Made by a program: the position numbers and the translations under genes. The notes under the pieces were generated by a model. The model saw only the letters and a program-made list of their open reading frames with translations, had not been told where the DNA came from and searched no databases. DNA of 64,000 nucleotides, taken from NCBI GenBank assembly GCA_903884105.1, contig CAISDJ010000073.1, forward strand, positions 1 to 64,000, given 5' to 3'. This stretch comes from an uncultured Pseudomonadota bacterium. GTDB taxonomy: Bacteria > Pseudomonadota > Gammaproteobacteria > Steroidobacterales > Steroidobacteraceae. The first letter of the stretch is position 1, and every line of letters begins with the position of its first letter. Positions 1 to 8,826 of this stretch are shown piece by piece.

Positions 1-1
1 C

Positions 2-1123
2 ACCCTGGAACTGACCGCCGACCTCATTCGCCGTCCCTCCGTCAGTCCAGAGGACGGCGGATGCCTTGACCTGATTGGGGCGCGCCTCGAACTGGCCGGA
101 TTCCGGTTGGAACGTCTCAAGTACGGACCGGTAGAAAACCTGTGGGCGCGCCACGGCACCGGCAGCCCTGTCCTGTGCTTTGCAGGTCATACCGATGTCG
201 TACCGACCGGACCGCGGGACGAATGGCAGACCGACCCATTCGACCCGGTCATCAAGGACGGAGTGCTGTACGGGCGAGGGGCAGCGGATATGAAGAGCGG
301 TCTGGCCGCAATGGTTACCGCGTTCGAACGATTCGTCGCCCGGCACCCAGACCACAAGGGAACAATCGCCGTACTCTACACCAGTGACGAGGAAGGCCCC
401 TCGGTGGAGGGCACCCGGAAGGTGGTAGAGACGCTGACGGCGCGTAACGAGAAGATTGACTGGTGCATTGTGGGAGAGCCCACGAGCGGCGATGTCCTGG
501 GCGACACGCTCAAGATCGGCCGGCGCGGCTCCCTGTCAGGCAAGCTGACGGTGCACGGCATTCAGGGTCACGTCGGTTACCCCCACCTCGCGGACAACCC
601 GGTGCACGCTCTCGCGCCGGCGTTGACGGAACTCATCAGCCGCACGTGGGACAAAGGCAACGAATTCTTTCAGCCTACGACCTTCCAGATCTCGAACATC
701 AATTCCGGCACCGGGGCGCCGAACGTCATCCCAGGCGAACTCAAGGCCCGGTTCAACATCCGCTTCTCGACGGAACAGTCCGTCGAACAGTTGCAGAAGA
801 CCATCATCGAGATCCTCGACCGCCACAAGGTGAACTACACGCTCGAGTGGTTCGTGTCGGGCCTGCCCTTCCTGACGAAACCCGGCGTGCTGTCGGATGC
901 CGTGCAAAGGGCCGTCAAAGACGTCACCGGCCGAACTCCTGAACTCTCGACGACCGGTGGAACATCGGATGGTCGCTTCATCGCAACCATGGGTGCGCAG
1001 GTGGTGGAACTCGGCGTGATCAACGCGAGCATCCACAAGGTCAATGAATGCGTGAGGATAGCCGACATCGAGCCCCTGTCGAAGATGTACGAGCGGGTGC
1101 TTGACCTACTGCTGACGACTTGA
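2..1123 (+). CDS. dapE: Succinyl-diaminopimelate desuccinylase (5' end outside window)
   Basis: Zinc-dependent M20-family amidohydrolase that hydrolyses N-succinyl-LL-diaminopimelate to LL-diaminopimelate and succinate, a cytoplasmic step in lysine and peptidoglycan precursor synthesis. The frame is open from base 2, so the start codon lies just upstream; 373 residues are visible, close to the roughly 375 usual for the family, so only a few residues are missing. The metal-site motifs are all present in order: [36 protein letters not shown] and a C-terminal SIHKVNE histidine. The dimerisation lid region lies between roughly residues 175 and 295. It converges on dsbB with a 33-base gap. Nothing looks unusual and identification is firm from motifs and length. 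Confidence 0.96.
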   Translation, partial: TLELTADLIRRPSVSPEDGGCLDLIGARLELAGFRLERLKYGPVENLWARHGTGSPVLCFAGHTDVVPTGPRDEWQTDPFDPVIKDGVLYGRGAADMKSGLAAMVTAFERFVARHPDHKGTIAVLYTSDEEGPSVEGTRKVVETLTARNEKIDWCIVGEPTSGDVLGDTLKIGRRGSLSGKLTVHGIQGHVGYPHLADNPVHALAPALTELISRTWDKGNEFFQPTTFQISNINSGTGAPNVIPGELKARFNIRFSTEQSVEQLQKTIIEILDRHKVNYTLEWFVSGLPFLTKPGVLSDAVQRAVKDVTGRTPELSTTGGTSDGRFIATMGAQVVELGVINASIHKVNECVRIADIEPLSKMYERVLDLLLTT

Positions 1124-1135
1124 GTCCGTCAGCAG
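1109..1135 (+). terminator. Hairpin spanning the dapE stop codon
   Basis: CTGCTGACG and CGTCAGCAG form a perfect 9-bp stem, extended inwards by ACT/AGT with one bulged C. The stem covers the dapE stop. There is no T-run after it, so it is at best a weak or factor-assisted terminator between the convergent dapE and dsbB genes. Confidence 0.3.
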
Positions 1136-1156
1136 CAGGGCGAGCGGCGAACCGGT

Positions 1157-1666
1157 TCAGCGCCGGTTAAGCCGCTCGGTCAGGTTGGCAAGGACTGCCC
1201 AGGCACCGAGGACCACCAGCGCGATCAGTACCCAGCCCGGCATGGCGAGGCCAAGAAACCGCCAGTTCACGGTGCCGCACTCGCCCGACCCGGTTAGGAC
1301 CGTGGCGATCACTTCGCGCAGCGGCAGGATTTCCATCATGTAGTCGAGCCCTGCGCCACACGCCGCCACGGTGCCTGGAGGTTGCGCCTGGATCCAAAGG
1401 TGGCGTGCAGCAATGCCGATGCCCGTCAGTGCGGCGATCAGGATCAGCGCGCCGTAGAAGAGGGATCCCCTCCTGGCGGGGTTGTGAATCGTAGCGATCA
1501 GAAACAGCACGCCTACCGCGATGACGGCCACACGCTGGAAAATGCACAGCGGGCACGGCTCGAGCCCCAGGATATGCTCCGAGTACAGCGCGTACGCCAT
1601 CAGCGCCACGCATGCGAGAAAACCGAGCAGATTGGCAGTCCGCCTGCCCATGGTTGCGATACTCAA
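1157..1666 (-). CDS. dsbB: Disulfide bond formation protein B
   Basis: Inner-membrane quinone-linked oxidase that reoxidises DsbA in the periplasm. The 169 residues match the usual length of about 170. Four membrane segments are visible. The first periplasmic loop carries the redox pair in EPCPLC (Cys38, Cys41) and the second loop carries Cys103 and Cys130, the pair that exchanges with DsbA; Arg45 after CPLC is the usual quinone-site arginine. It lies 35 bases downstream of phoU on the same strand and could be read through from it, although the functions are unrelated. Identification is secure; no DsbA gene is in the window. Confidence 0.95.
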   Translation of the reverse strand: MSIATMGRRTANLLGFLACVALMAYALYSEHILGLEPCPLCIFQRVAVIAVGVLFLIATIHNPARRGSLFYGALILIAALTGIGIAARHLWIQAQPPGTVAACGAGLDYMMEILPLREVIATVLTGSGECGTVNWRFLGLAMPGWVLIALVVLGAWAVLANLTERLNRR

Positions 1667-1701
1667 TGCCGTCCTCCGGTTTTCTGGTCCGTCGTAGCCG
1701 A

Positions 1702-2451
1702 TCAGCCGCCCTGCGCGGCGTCAGGTGCACGACCCGACCGCTGTTGCAGATGCTTTTCAACGTCTTCAAGCGCCACATGGCGGACGTCCTTGCCGTAAAC
1801 CATGTAGATAACGTATTCGCAGATGTTCTTCGCATGATCGCCGATCCGTTCCAGCGCGCGGGCTACCCAGAGGACATCCAGTGCGCGGCGAATGGTCCGC
1901 GGATCTTCCATCATGAACGTGATGCACTGGCGCTGGATGGCGTCAAATTCCTCGTCCACCAGACGGTCCTTCTTGGCAATGCCGAGCGCCGCTTCCGCAT
2001 CGAGCCGGGCGAAGGCATCGAGCGCGCCATGGACCATCTCGGCCACTAATCGGCCAAGATGCTTGATTTCACGATACCGGTCGGCCGGACGCTCCATGGT
2101 CGCGAGCCGCGAACCAATGTAGCCGATCTTTTCCGCCTCGTCGCCGATGCGCTCGAGGTCAGTAATGGTCTTGATGACGGCCACGATGAGGCGCAGATCG
2201 GAAGCCGCTGGACTGCGGGTTGCAAGGATGCGGCTGCAGTCATCGTCGATGGCCACTTCCATCGCGTTGACCTTGTGGTCGTTGTGCGCAACCAGGTCGC
2301 CAATCCGGCTGTCGCCCTGGACCAGCGCCTCGACGGCCTGCTTGAGCTGCTCTTCGACCAACCCGCCCATTTGCAGCACATTGGTCCTGACCCGCTCGAG
2401 ATCCTCGTTGTAGCGGCTCAGGATGTGATGGGACAGGTCCGATTTTTCCAT
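1702..2451 (-). CDS. phoU: Phosphate signalling protein PhoU
   Basis: Cytoplasmic, all-helical, metal-binding protein that couples the Pst phosphate transporter to the PhoR kinase and damps the Pho response when phosphate is plentiful. The 249 residues contain the two PhoU three-helix repeats (roughly residues 20-105 and 120-210). Family motifs such as DLRLIVAVIKTITDLERIGDEAEKI are represented by DLERIGDEA in the first repeat and ALERIGDHAKNI in the second. A GGAGAGCATC ribosome site precedes the ATG. The pst genes, often its partners, are not in the window; instead it follows a Pho-box-controlled porin, and phoBR lies 8 kb away on the same strand. No Pho box is visible directly upstream. Confidence 0.96.
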   Translation of the reverse strand: MEKSDLSHHILSRYNEDLERVRTNVLQMGGLVEEQLKQAVEALVQGDSRIGDLVAHNDHKVNAMEVAIDDDCSRILATRSPAASDLRLIVAVIKTITDLERIGDEAEKIGYIGSRLATMERPADRYREIKHLGRLVAEMVHGALDAFARLDAEAALGIAKKDRLVDEEFDAIQRQCITFMMEDPRTIRRALDVLWVARALERIGDHAKNICEYVIYMVYGKDVRHVALEDVEKHLQQRSGRAPDAAQGG

Positions 2452-2534
2452 GATGCTCTCCAGAATTGTGGGGAGGTATACCCGGCCGCGCCGCGCTGCG
2501 CAAGCGATGTAGCCGCATCGCGACGAACACTCAG

Positions 2535-2570
2535 AAAAGAAAAGGGCGGCAGCGCACGCGCCACCGCCCC
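2535..2570 (-). terminator. Rho-independent terminator after the porin gene
   Basis: Reading on the minus strand, GGGCGG pairs with CCGCCC and inner GCGC pairs with GCGC, with G-U pairs between; the hairpin is followed by TTTTCTTTTC. It starts 23 bases after the porin stop codon and separates the porin from phoU. Confidence 0.85.
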
Positions 2571-2593
2571 TCTCTTCAACCGAAGGCGCCGTC

Positions 2594-3979
2594 TTAGAAT
2601 CGCAGGTTCATGTCGAGCTGCAGCCGGTCATAGCTGGACTTCGTGCCGACATCGACATTGCGATCGTTGATGAAGTACGTGGCGTTGAAGACCCAGTTGC
2701 GGACGGGCGCATAGCCCGCACGCAGCAGGAATCCTCGATTGTCCGTATTGCCGGCACCGAAGTCCGAGTCAACCAGCTGCCCGAACAACGCGTCTGCTTC
2801 GACGACCTGGTACATGGCGCCCACTTCCCAGGTACGGTAGTTCGCTGCTGTACCGTAGAGTACCCCGGCTGCCCATGCTGTATTGAGGTCGTCCGGGTCC
2901 AGGTTCTTGGAGTATTGTCCCCAGGCTTGGAAAGGCAGCCCGGCGATGGTCGTGTTCCACTGCGTGGCCAGCTGCAGGACATTGAAGTCGTATTTCAGGA
3001 CGCCGGCGCCCGCTGCTCCGGTCGTGGAATTGCCATTCGAGCAGGCGTTGCTCGTCGTCGTGCAGTTCCAGAAGATGCCGCGCCGACCCTGCCCGCCGAC
3101 AAGATCGTAGTAGTGCGCCACGAGCATCAGGGTTGAGCTGCCAACGGGAACGCGGGCACCCACCTGCACACCGTTCAAGAGGGTATCTGCCGTCACGGTG
3201 GAGGCTGCCCCACTCACCTCATCCAACCAGGTTCCATACACGCTGCCAAACCACATGCCCCGATTGAATTGCAGCGCCAGCCCTTCCGGGTTGGTATCGC
3301 CGTCGTAGAATTGCTCCTGTCCGATGCGCACGAAGGGAGTCCGCATCTTGCCGCCCATCAAGTTGCCCCAGCTTGCGAATTTCCAGTCAAAGTAGGCTTG
3401 GTCCAGGTAGATGTTCTTGCGGGAATAAGTGCCGTCCAGCGTCTGGTTGGAGGATCTGTAGTCCCCACCCACGCGCGGATCTGACCCGCCCTCCGCTGTC
3501 GCCAGTTGCACGGACACGAGAATGTTGTCGGTCGGACGAGCATCAAGGCCAGCGCGGACCCGGATGCGATCACGGTAACGAGCGGCTGTTGCGAGCGTGC
3601 CATCTGCAACCTTGGTAGCGTCGAAGATTTCCTCGTGCCGGTAGCGCAGATCGCCCTTGAGCGCGATCCGTTGCGCCCATTCGGCGCCGCGCAGGCCAGA
3701 GAGGGCTGCGTTGGTCGCCGCGGAGTCCTTGCGCAGATCCTGGGTCTGGGCCTTCAGGTACTCGCGCTCGGCATTGTCCTGCTCGGTCGCCGCCTTCAAT
3801 TCGGTATTTTCTGCCGCCAGTGCGGCATTCTGCTGTTCGAGGCGATCAACCCGCTGCAACAACCCTTCCAGCTGCGCCCGGATCTGTGACAGTTCACCGG
3901 ATGGGGCGGCCCCCTGCGCCCATGCTGGTGCGGATGTAAGTACTGATACCAGGACGGACGCTGCCAACAGGTTCTTCAC
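2594..3979 (-). CDS. Putative porin (Porin_5 type), Pho-box controlled
   Basis: Outer-membrane beta-barrel, probably a diffusion porin induced by phosphate starvation. I place the start at the GTG at 3979, because it has a GGGAGAGAG ribosome site and begins a normal signal peptide (VKNLLAASVLVSVL... ending ...APAWA-QG); an upstream in-frame start would bury the signal. The 461-residue product has a signal peptide, an N-terminal coiled coil (about residues 28-85, typical of trimeric porins, LEQQNAALAAENTELK), then an amphipathic barrel from about residue 100 and a C-terminal Phe (LDMNLRF) expected for BAM recognition. It stands alone between a Pho box at 4181 and a strong terminator at 2535. 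Substrate cannot be read from the sequence; phosphate or organophosphate is inferred from regulation. It is related in type to the porin at 55962. Confidence 0.85.
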   Translation of the reverse strand: MKNLLAASVLVSVLTSAPAWAQGAAPSGELSQIRAQLEGLLQRVDRLEQQNAALAAENTELKAATEQDNAEREYLKAQTQDLRKDSAATNAALSGLRGAEWAQRIALKGDLRYRHEEIFDATKVADGTLATAARYRDRIRVRAGLDARPTDNILVSVQLATAEGGSDPRVGGDYRSSNQTLDGTYSRKNIYLDQAYFDWKFASWGNLMGGKMRTPFVRIGQEQFYDGDTNPEGLALQFNRGMWFGSVYGTWLDEVSGAASTVTADTLLNGVQVGARVPVGSSTLMLVAHYYDLVGGQGRRGIFWNCTTTSNACSNGNSTTGAAGAGVLKYDFNVLQLATQWNTTIAGLPFQAWGQYSKNLDPDDLNTAWAAGVLYGTAANYRTWEVGAMYQVVEADALFGQLVDSDFGAGNTDNRGFLLRAGYAPVRNWVFNATYFINDRNVDVGTKSSYDRLQLDMNLRF

Positions 3980-4166
3980 AGACTCTCTCCCGTTACTGCA
4001 CTGTGTCAGGAAACGACTCCGGTCGGAGGGACGCGGCAGGCGCGCGCCCGGCCGAGCGGCTTCGTGTAACACAATTGTTATACGGCAGATTTGTTACGGA
4101 TATATTTCACTCACCCCTTGCACTGATGCTCCGCTCCTGACGCCTGCCGTTCTCCGGGGACACGGC

Positions 4167-4198
4167 ACTGTAGGGCGCATATGACGCCTTAATGACAG
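4167..4198 (-). promoter_or_regulatory. Pho box and -10 element of the porin promoter
   Basis: On the minus strand 4198-4181 reads CTGTCAT-TAAG-GCGTCAT: two 7-base repeats with a 4-base spacer, the PhoB box layout, the first repeat matching the E. coli consensus exactly. Eight bases further is TACAGT (4172-4167), four of six to the -10 consensus. The box replaces the -35. The predicted leader to the porin start is about 180 bases. Confidence 0.85.
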
Positions 4199-4207
4199 CG
4201 CCGCAGG

Positions 4208-6895
4208 TCAGAACTTTGCGCTGAACGATGCTGACAGCGACGTGCCTGCCTTGTAGCGATTGTAGTAAACCGTGTTGCCGCCGCGCTCCTGGAATTCCTT
4301 GTAGCCGTGACCGAGCAGGTTGCGCGCCTCGAACTTCAGCTCGAGCTCGGTCCCGAAGAGGTTCAAGCCCTGCCGCGCCACGAAGTCGAGGATGAATCCC
4401 GGTGATTCGTAGATATCGGGCAATCCGGCTGCGCCCCGACTGGTGACGCGGTCGCTCGCATAGGAAAGGAGCAGGGTCTGCTGGGAAAGAGCCTGGGTAT
4501 CCTCGAGCCCGATCTGCAGGTTGACGAGATGGTCTGACTGACCCGTCAGCGGCGCACCGTCAAAGAAGAAGTTCGTCGCGGGTTGTGTCGTCGTGCCAAA
4601 CACGGACACGGAATCGCCAGCCCCCACCTTGATCTTCGAGTTTGTGAAGGTGTAGTTGCCAATGAGCACGATGCGGCGAGACGCGAGGAAGGCCACGTCG
4701 GACATCAGATCGAGCGGGAAGTACTTCTGCACGTCCGTTTCGATACCGTAGAGGGTGGCGCTCGGCGCGTTCGCAAAGCTGGTCACGGGGCTATTGTCGT
4801 TGAAGCCGGTAAACGCCTCGATCGGTTTGTCGATGGACTTGTAGAACCCGGCGATCGAGAACTGCTGCTCCGGCGCGTAGTACCACTCATACCGCGCTTC
4901 GGCATTGACGAACTTGCTGTCGACGAGCAACGGGTTGCCGCGATAGGCCCGGTTGCTTTCCGGGTCATAGTAGGCTTGGAAGATGAGCTCGCGGAACTGT
5001 GGCCTCGCAATCGTCGCCGACCCGTTCAACCGCACCTGCATGTTGTCCGAGAATTTGTAGGTCAGCGTAGCTGCAGGCAGTACGTAGTCTTCTTCCAGAA
5101 GCGTCGACGCGCTCGACGCGTTGGCGGTAGTGAACACCTGTTTGCCGCGCACGGACTGGGTCCCGCGTTCGAGGCGGGCTCCGGCATTGATCTCAAGACC
5201 CGCTGCGATCTCGGCCTGCGCCTGCACGTAGCCCGCCATGGTGCGCAACTCGGCGGCAAACGCAGGATCCGACTCCGTCGTCTCGATCAGGCTGATGTTG
5301 TAGTCCTCGATCAGCTGAGGCGCGAGCAGGTAGTCCGGCCGCAGCAGTCCGATGGAGCTCGGGAAGGTCGAGGGCGCAATGATCTGGAACTCGCGCCTGG
5401 CCGAATCACGCTTGGTGTCAGTGAAGTCGTAGCCCGCCGTCAGCACGACGTCGCTCCATACCCTTCCCGTCACGTCTATACCCGCTGACCAGAGGTTCTC
5501 CTTGAGGTCGGAGAAGGAGGCCTGTGCAAAGCCGGACTGCCCGTTGTCCAAGCGGTTGATGAAATAGCTGCCGTAAGGGCTGGCGGCCAGATTCGTGCGG
5601 ACATAGCCGAATCCCAACTCGAAAGGTGCCTTGCGGCTAGACTCGGCATAGGAGGCCCGTGCACTGATCGACACCGGCTCAAGCTTGAAATCGCCGGTCA
5701 ACTGGGTATCGATCAGCTGCCGCTCATACCAGCCGGTGTTCTGCTCGAGGAAATCCGCACCGAAGCGCTGATTGTTCTGCTTGCCCTCCGCCAGGCTGGT
5801 CCGCTTCAGCGTGTCGTGCACATACAGATTGGTCCAGCGCAGCTTGTTGCCATCGCCGAACTCGTAGCCCACCCCAAGAAGGGCATTCGTCACCGCGTGA
5901 TTCTCGGTGGCAACGCTGTGATAGTCCTTGTCGATCGCCGACAGGTCGAAGCTGCCGGGTGTCTGTTCGATATTGTCCCGCGTGCGCCACTTGTTGCTGA
6001 AGCCTGCCGTGGCAATCAGCCCAAGCTCCGAATCGTCGAATACCCAGGAGGTTCCCCCGGTGGCGGACAGGGAATAGTTGGCGGGAATGCTGTCATTCTT
6101 CTGCACCAGCGCGTTGTTCGCGTTCACGAGCTGTTTGGCGATCTCGCCGGAATCCACGTTGCCGGCGCTCAGGCGTTCACCGCTCCCCAGAAACGCCCGC
6201 AGCGCAGACGGAAGCTCGCGCTTGCCGCCTTCATAGCCCGTCCAGTCGGCCCTGTTGCCAAAGTGGGTGTAGCCGAAGCTTCCCGACGTCTGCGTATCGC
6301 CACTGACGCCGAAGCTGAAGTTCAGGAACGGCATCCTTGGCGTGGACAGCGTCGTGAGGTTGATCACGCCGCCACCGAACTCGCCGGGGAAATTCGGCGA
6401 GTAGGTCTTCTGCACGAGAGACGAGGCGATGACATCAGTCGGGAACAGATCAAGCGGTACCGCACGCCGCAGAGGTTCCGGGCTCGGCAGGGGCGAACCA
6501 TTCAAGAGCGCCTGCGAATAGCGATCACCCAATCCGCGGACATAAACGAATCCGCCACCGACGACGCTGAGCCCCGTCACGCGGCCGAGTGCACCGGCAA
6601 TGTCACCCTCGCCGCTCCGCGCGATATCCTCGTTCGAGAGCAGCGAGATGACCTGGGTTGTTGCCCTCTCTATGTTGCTGTCGCGTCGACCCAGTACGAT
6701 GATCTCGCCACCCGGAGCAGACACCTCAGCCGGTGCGTCGGCTGCCGCGTCAGCATCTGCGGTTGCCGGTGCCGGTGCCGCCGCTCGAGCAGGCTCTTTG
6801 GCTTGCTCCGCTGCCAATGCCTGAGCTATCGCAGCCGGCAGGGTCAGCATATTCGCAACAAGCAACATGCCCGCACACGTCAGTGGCTTGGCCAT
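4208..6895 (-). CDS. TonB-dependent outer-membrane receptor
   Basis: Ligand-gated outer-membrane transporter energised by TonB-ExbB-ExbD. The 895 residues hold a signal peptide (about 1-28), an Ala/Pro-rich linker (29-62), a plug domain (about 65-190, with VISLLSNEDIARSGEGDI, GLSVVGGGFVYVRGLGDRYS and FGGGVINLTT), and a 22-strand-type barrel ending in FSAKF with terminal Phe. An AGGA ribosome site sits before the ATG. It follows the beta-helix lipoprotein by 87 bases with no terminator between, so the two are probably one transcript driven by the Pho-box array at 8693-8732. This receptor-plus-lipoprotein arrangement beside phoBR suggests uptake of a phosphorus-containing ligand, which is inference. 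The ligand is unknown, and I cannot see a confident TonB box. Confidence 0.9.
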   Translation of the reverse strand: MAKPLTCAGMLLVANMLTLPAAIAQALAAEQAKEPARAAAPAPATADADAAADAPAEVSAPGGEIIVLGRRDSNIERATTQVISLLSNEDIARSGEGDIAGALGRVTGLSVVGGGFVYVRGLGDRYSQALLNGSPLPSPEPLRRAVPLDLFPTDVIASSLVQKTYSPNFPGEFGGGVINLTTLSTPRMPFLNFSFGVSGDTQTSGSFGYTHFGNRADWTGYEGGKRELPSALRAFLGSGERLSAGNVDSGEIAKQLVNANNALVQKNDSIPANYSLSATGGTSWVFDDSELGLIATAGFSNKWRTRDNIEQTPGSFDLSAIDKDYHSVATENHAVTNALLGVGYEFGDGNKLRWTNLYVHDTLKRTSLAEGKQNNQRFGADFLEQNTGWYERQLIDTQLTGDFKLEPVSISARASYAESSRKAPFELGFGYVRTNLAASPYGSYFINRLDNGQSGFAQASFSDLKENLWSAGIDVTGRVWSDVVLTAGYDFTDTKRDSARREFQIIAPSTFPSSIGLLRPDYLLAPQLIEDYNISLIETTESDPAFAAELRTMAGYVQAQAEIAAGLEINAGARLERGTQSVRGKQVFTTANASSASTLLEEDYVLPAATLTYKFSDNMQVRLNGSATIARPQFRELIFQAYYDPESNRAYRGNPLLVDSKFVNAEARYEWYYAPEQQFSIAGFYKSIDKPIEAFTGFNDNSPVTSFANAPSATLYGIETDVQKYFPLDLMSDVAFLASRRIVLIGNYTFTNSKIKVGAGDSVSVFGTTTQPATNFFFDGAPLTGQSDHLVNLQIGLEDTQALSQQTLLLSYASDRVTSRGAAGLPDIYESPGFILDFVARQGLNLFGTELELKFEARNLLGHGYKEFQERGGNTVYYNRYKAGTSLSASFSAKF

Positions 6896-6982
6896 GGGTA
6901 ATCCTCGGTAACGTAACTTCGCGCTTCAGATCCGGCGTGGACAGCCTGGTGGCCGCCCACGCCGCGGGTTGCATTCTGCCAA

Positions 6983-8560
6983 TCAGAGCGTCGGCAGGGT
7001 GGTGCAGGCCGTATTCGTCGAACCGAAGTTCGCCGTGACGGAGTTGCAGGTCCAGCCCGTGTACCAGGTGTCGCTTGCATCTCTGACTGCACCGATGTAG
7101 GTCGTGGTGTCAAAGGCCGCGTCAACCACTTTGGGGTCCGTCGCAATCCGAGCCGATTCGTTTGCGCCGTTCACGAACGTATTCGTGAGAGTTGACGTAA
7201 ACGCGCTGGTGACGTCAGTTCCCGCGTTGAAGGCGTCTGCAACCTGCTGTGCAGTCACGCCTCCCGTGCCCACGAAGGGCGTCGCGCCGCACTGGAATGC
7301 CACTGACGTAAACACGGGAGGACCCACCTTGTCCGTGGGTGCATCCTGGGGCCCTAGAATGTTGGCGCCATTGAAGCGGAGACACGGCATCGACGTAGTC
7401 ATAACGCCGTTGACCAGCCTGGCATCGGCACCGCCGCGCATCAGCATGGCAGCGCCATTACCCGACGACGCATTGCGGTGAACGAACGTGAAGTTCGCCA
7501 GCTTGAGATAAGTCCGCGGCGCCTGTGCCTCGAGCGCGTTGGCCGAGTCCAATTCAATCATGGAGTCAGCAGCACCGCTGGTCTTCTGCACACCGATCAC
7601 ATACTGGAGGGTACCTTTCCAGCCCGTATCCACGTCGATGTTGTCGTCGTCCGCACCGGTGAGCACGAGGTAGCGCAGGCTGACGCGGCCACCGAAGTTC
7701 TCGAAGGCGTCGTCCGAGCTGTTGTGGGACTGGATGTGGTCGATGACCGTCCCGCTGCCGACGCCACCCAGCGTCAGGGACTGAAGTTCACTGTTTCCGG
7801 ACAGGACATAACCTGAGTAGCGGATCTGCACATACTTCATGGTGCCGCTGTTGTCAGTCGGCGTCGCGCCGCCGAACAAGGCCGGATCTACGGCGCCTTC
7901 GGTCTGGCGCTCGCACGTGACCGAGCCGGGAGGCGCCGCGGGAGCCACGGTGCAATCCGTGATCGGTGCACGACCATGAAGTACGACTCCGCCCCATTGC
8001 CCCTGGGAATCATCAGTCACCAGGCCGAGAACGTTGTCGCGACTAGTGAAGACGATGGGAGAAGTCGGTGTGCCGACTGCACTGATGCGGTTGCCGCGGT
8101 TGACGGCCAGCCAGGAAACGCCGGTCGAGGCATAGATCACCACGCCAGGCTGAATGGTCAGGACGACGGGCGCATCGGCAGTCGGTGCCGCGCCGCGGTC
8201 CAGGCCGACGTCTACACGACCACCCAGCGAATACAAGAGGCCGGGAATCTTCGTCAGAGTCGCACTCGCCGTAAATCGGGCCGGAAGTTCGCAGATCCGG
8301 TAGGTACCGGTGGGGCCTGTAATGGTAGCCCTGTCGGTCAGTCCGGCCGGGTCGGCGATCGTAGGGCAACCGGCTGCGGCAGTCGCCAGCGGCCCCCCGT
8401 TCGGTGCCGTCGGCGTTACAGGCGCCGGCGCAGCGGGATTGTTGATGGTGACGTTACCGCTGGTACCAGGCGATGCCACTCCGTCCGCGCCACATCCACT
8501 GAGGACTGCACAAACTGCGGTGAGCAACACTAGAGAGCTCGACTTGACGGTTCCGACCAT
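6983..8560 (-). CDS. Beta-helix-like outer-membrane lipoprotein, partner of the TonB receptor
   Basis: A 525-residue lipoprotein; I do not recognise a named family. The ATG at 8560 has GGAG six bases upstream and starts a clear lipoprotein signal, MVGTVKSSSLVLLTAVCAVL then SGCG, with Cys as the lipidated residue. After a Pro/Thr/Ala linker (about 25-60) the body has repeated short strands with Asn/Asp turns (HIQSHNSSDDAFENFGG, LTGADDDNIDVDTGW), as in right-handed beta-helix or bactofilin-like folds, and it ends in a Cys/Thr-rich tail. It lies directly upstream of the TonB receptor and has a Pho-box array about 135-170 bases upstream of its start. A surface-exposed ligand-capturing role analogous to SusD-type partners is inference from gene order only. 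Confidence 0.7.
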   Translation of the reverse strand: MVGTVKSSSLVLLTAVCAVLSGCGADGVASPGTSGNVTINNPAAPAPVTPTAPNGGPLATAAAGCPTIADPAGLTDRATITGPTGTYRICELPARFTASATLTKIPGLLYSLGGRVDVGLDRGAAPTADAPVVLTIQPGVVIYASTGVSWLAVNRGNRISAVGTPTSPIVFTSRDNVLGLVTDDSQGQWGGVVLHGRAPITDCTVAPAAPPGSVTCERQTEGAVDPALFGGATPTDNSGTMKYVQIRYSGYVLSGNSELQSLTLGGVGSGTVIDHIQSHNSSDDAFENFGGRVSLRYLVLTGADDDNIDVDTGWKGTLQYVIGVQKTSGAADSMIELDSANALEAQAPRTYLKLANFTFVHRNASSGNGAAMLMRGGADARLVNGVMTTSMPCLRFNGANILGPQDAPTDKVGPPVFTSVAFQCGATPFVGTGGVTAQQVADAFNAGTDVTSAFTSTLTNTFVNGANESARIATDPKVVDAAFDTTTYIGAVRDASDTWYTGWTCNSVTANFGSTNTACTTLPTL

Positions 8561-8692
8561 GAAAATCTCCGATCCGGCCAGGCCGGGAATTGACCAAGAG
8601 GTAAAGGTGCTACAGCGCAATGCCAAACCGTCGTCTTGGAGACGTGGAAAGCTGTAGCTGGACAATCTGCCAAGGAAAGGTAGGCCAGTTGT

Positions 8693-8732
8693 CTTACAAC
8701 AAGGCGACGGCAAGATGACAATACGGTTACAG
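8693..8732 (-). promoter_or_regulatory. Pho-box array upstream of lipoprotein/TonB receptor
   Basis: On the minus strand 8732-8715 reads CTGTAAC-CGTA-TTGTCAT, a good Pho box. Two further 7-mers in the same 11-bp register, CCGTCGC and TTGTAAG (to 8693), are weaker. No convincing -10 follows at the expected distance, so the transcription start is uncertain. Confidence 0.7.
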
Positions 8733-8826
8733 CGGCGGGCGGCTCGACCTGCTGCCATCAACTGGAAAGGAGCGTGGATGAAAGCACGCCGGACTGATTG
8801 CGGCCCTGGAGATGGACGCCGGCCTG

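Noticed and set aside
5816-6901. 361-codon plus-strand frame
   Set aside because: Antisense to the plug and early barrel of the TonB receptor; the composition is that of a shadow frame.
6896-6982. Separate Pho box or promoter directly before the TonB receptor
   Set aside because: No repeat of the 7-4-7 type is seen; cotranscription with the lipoprotein is simpler.
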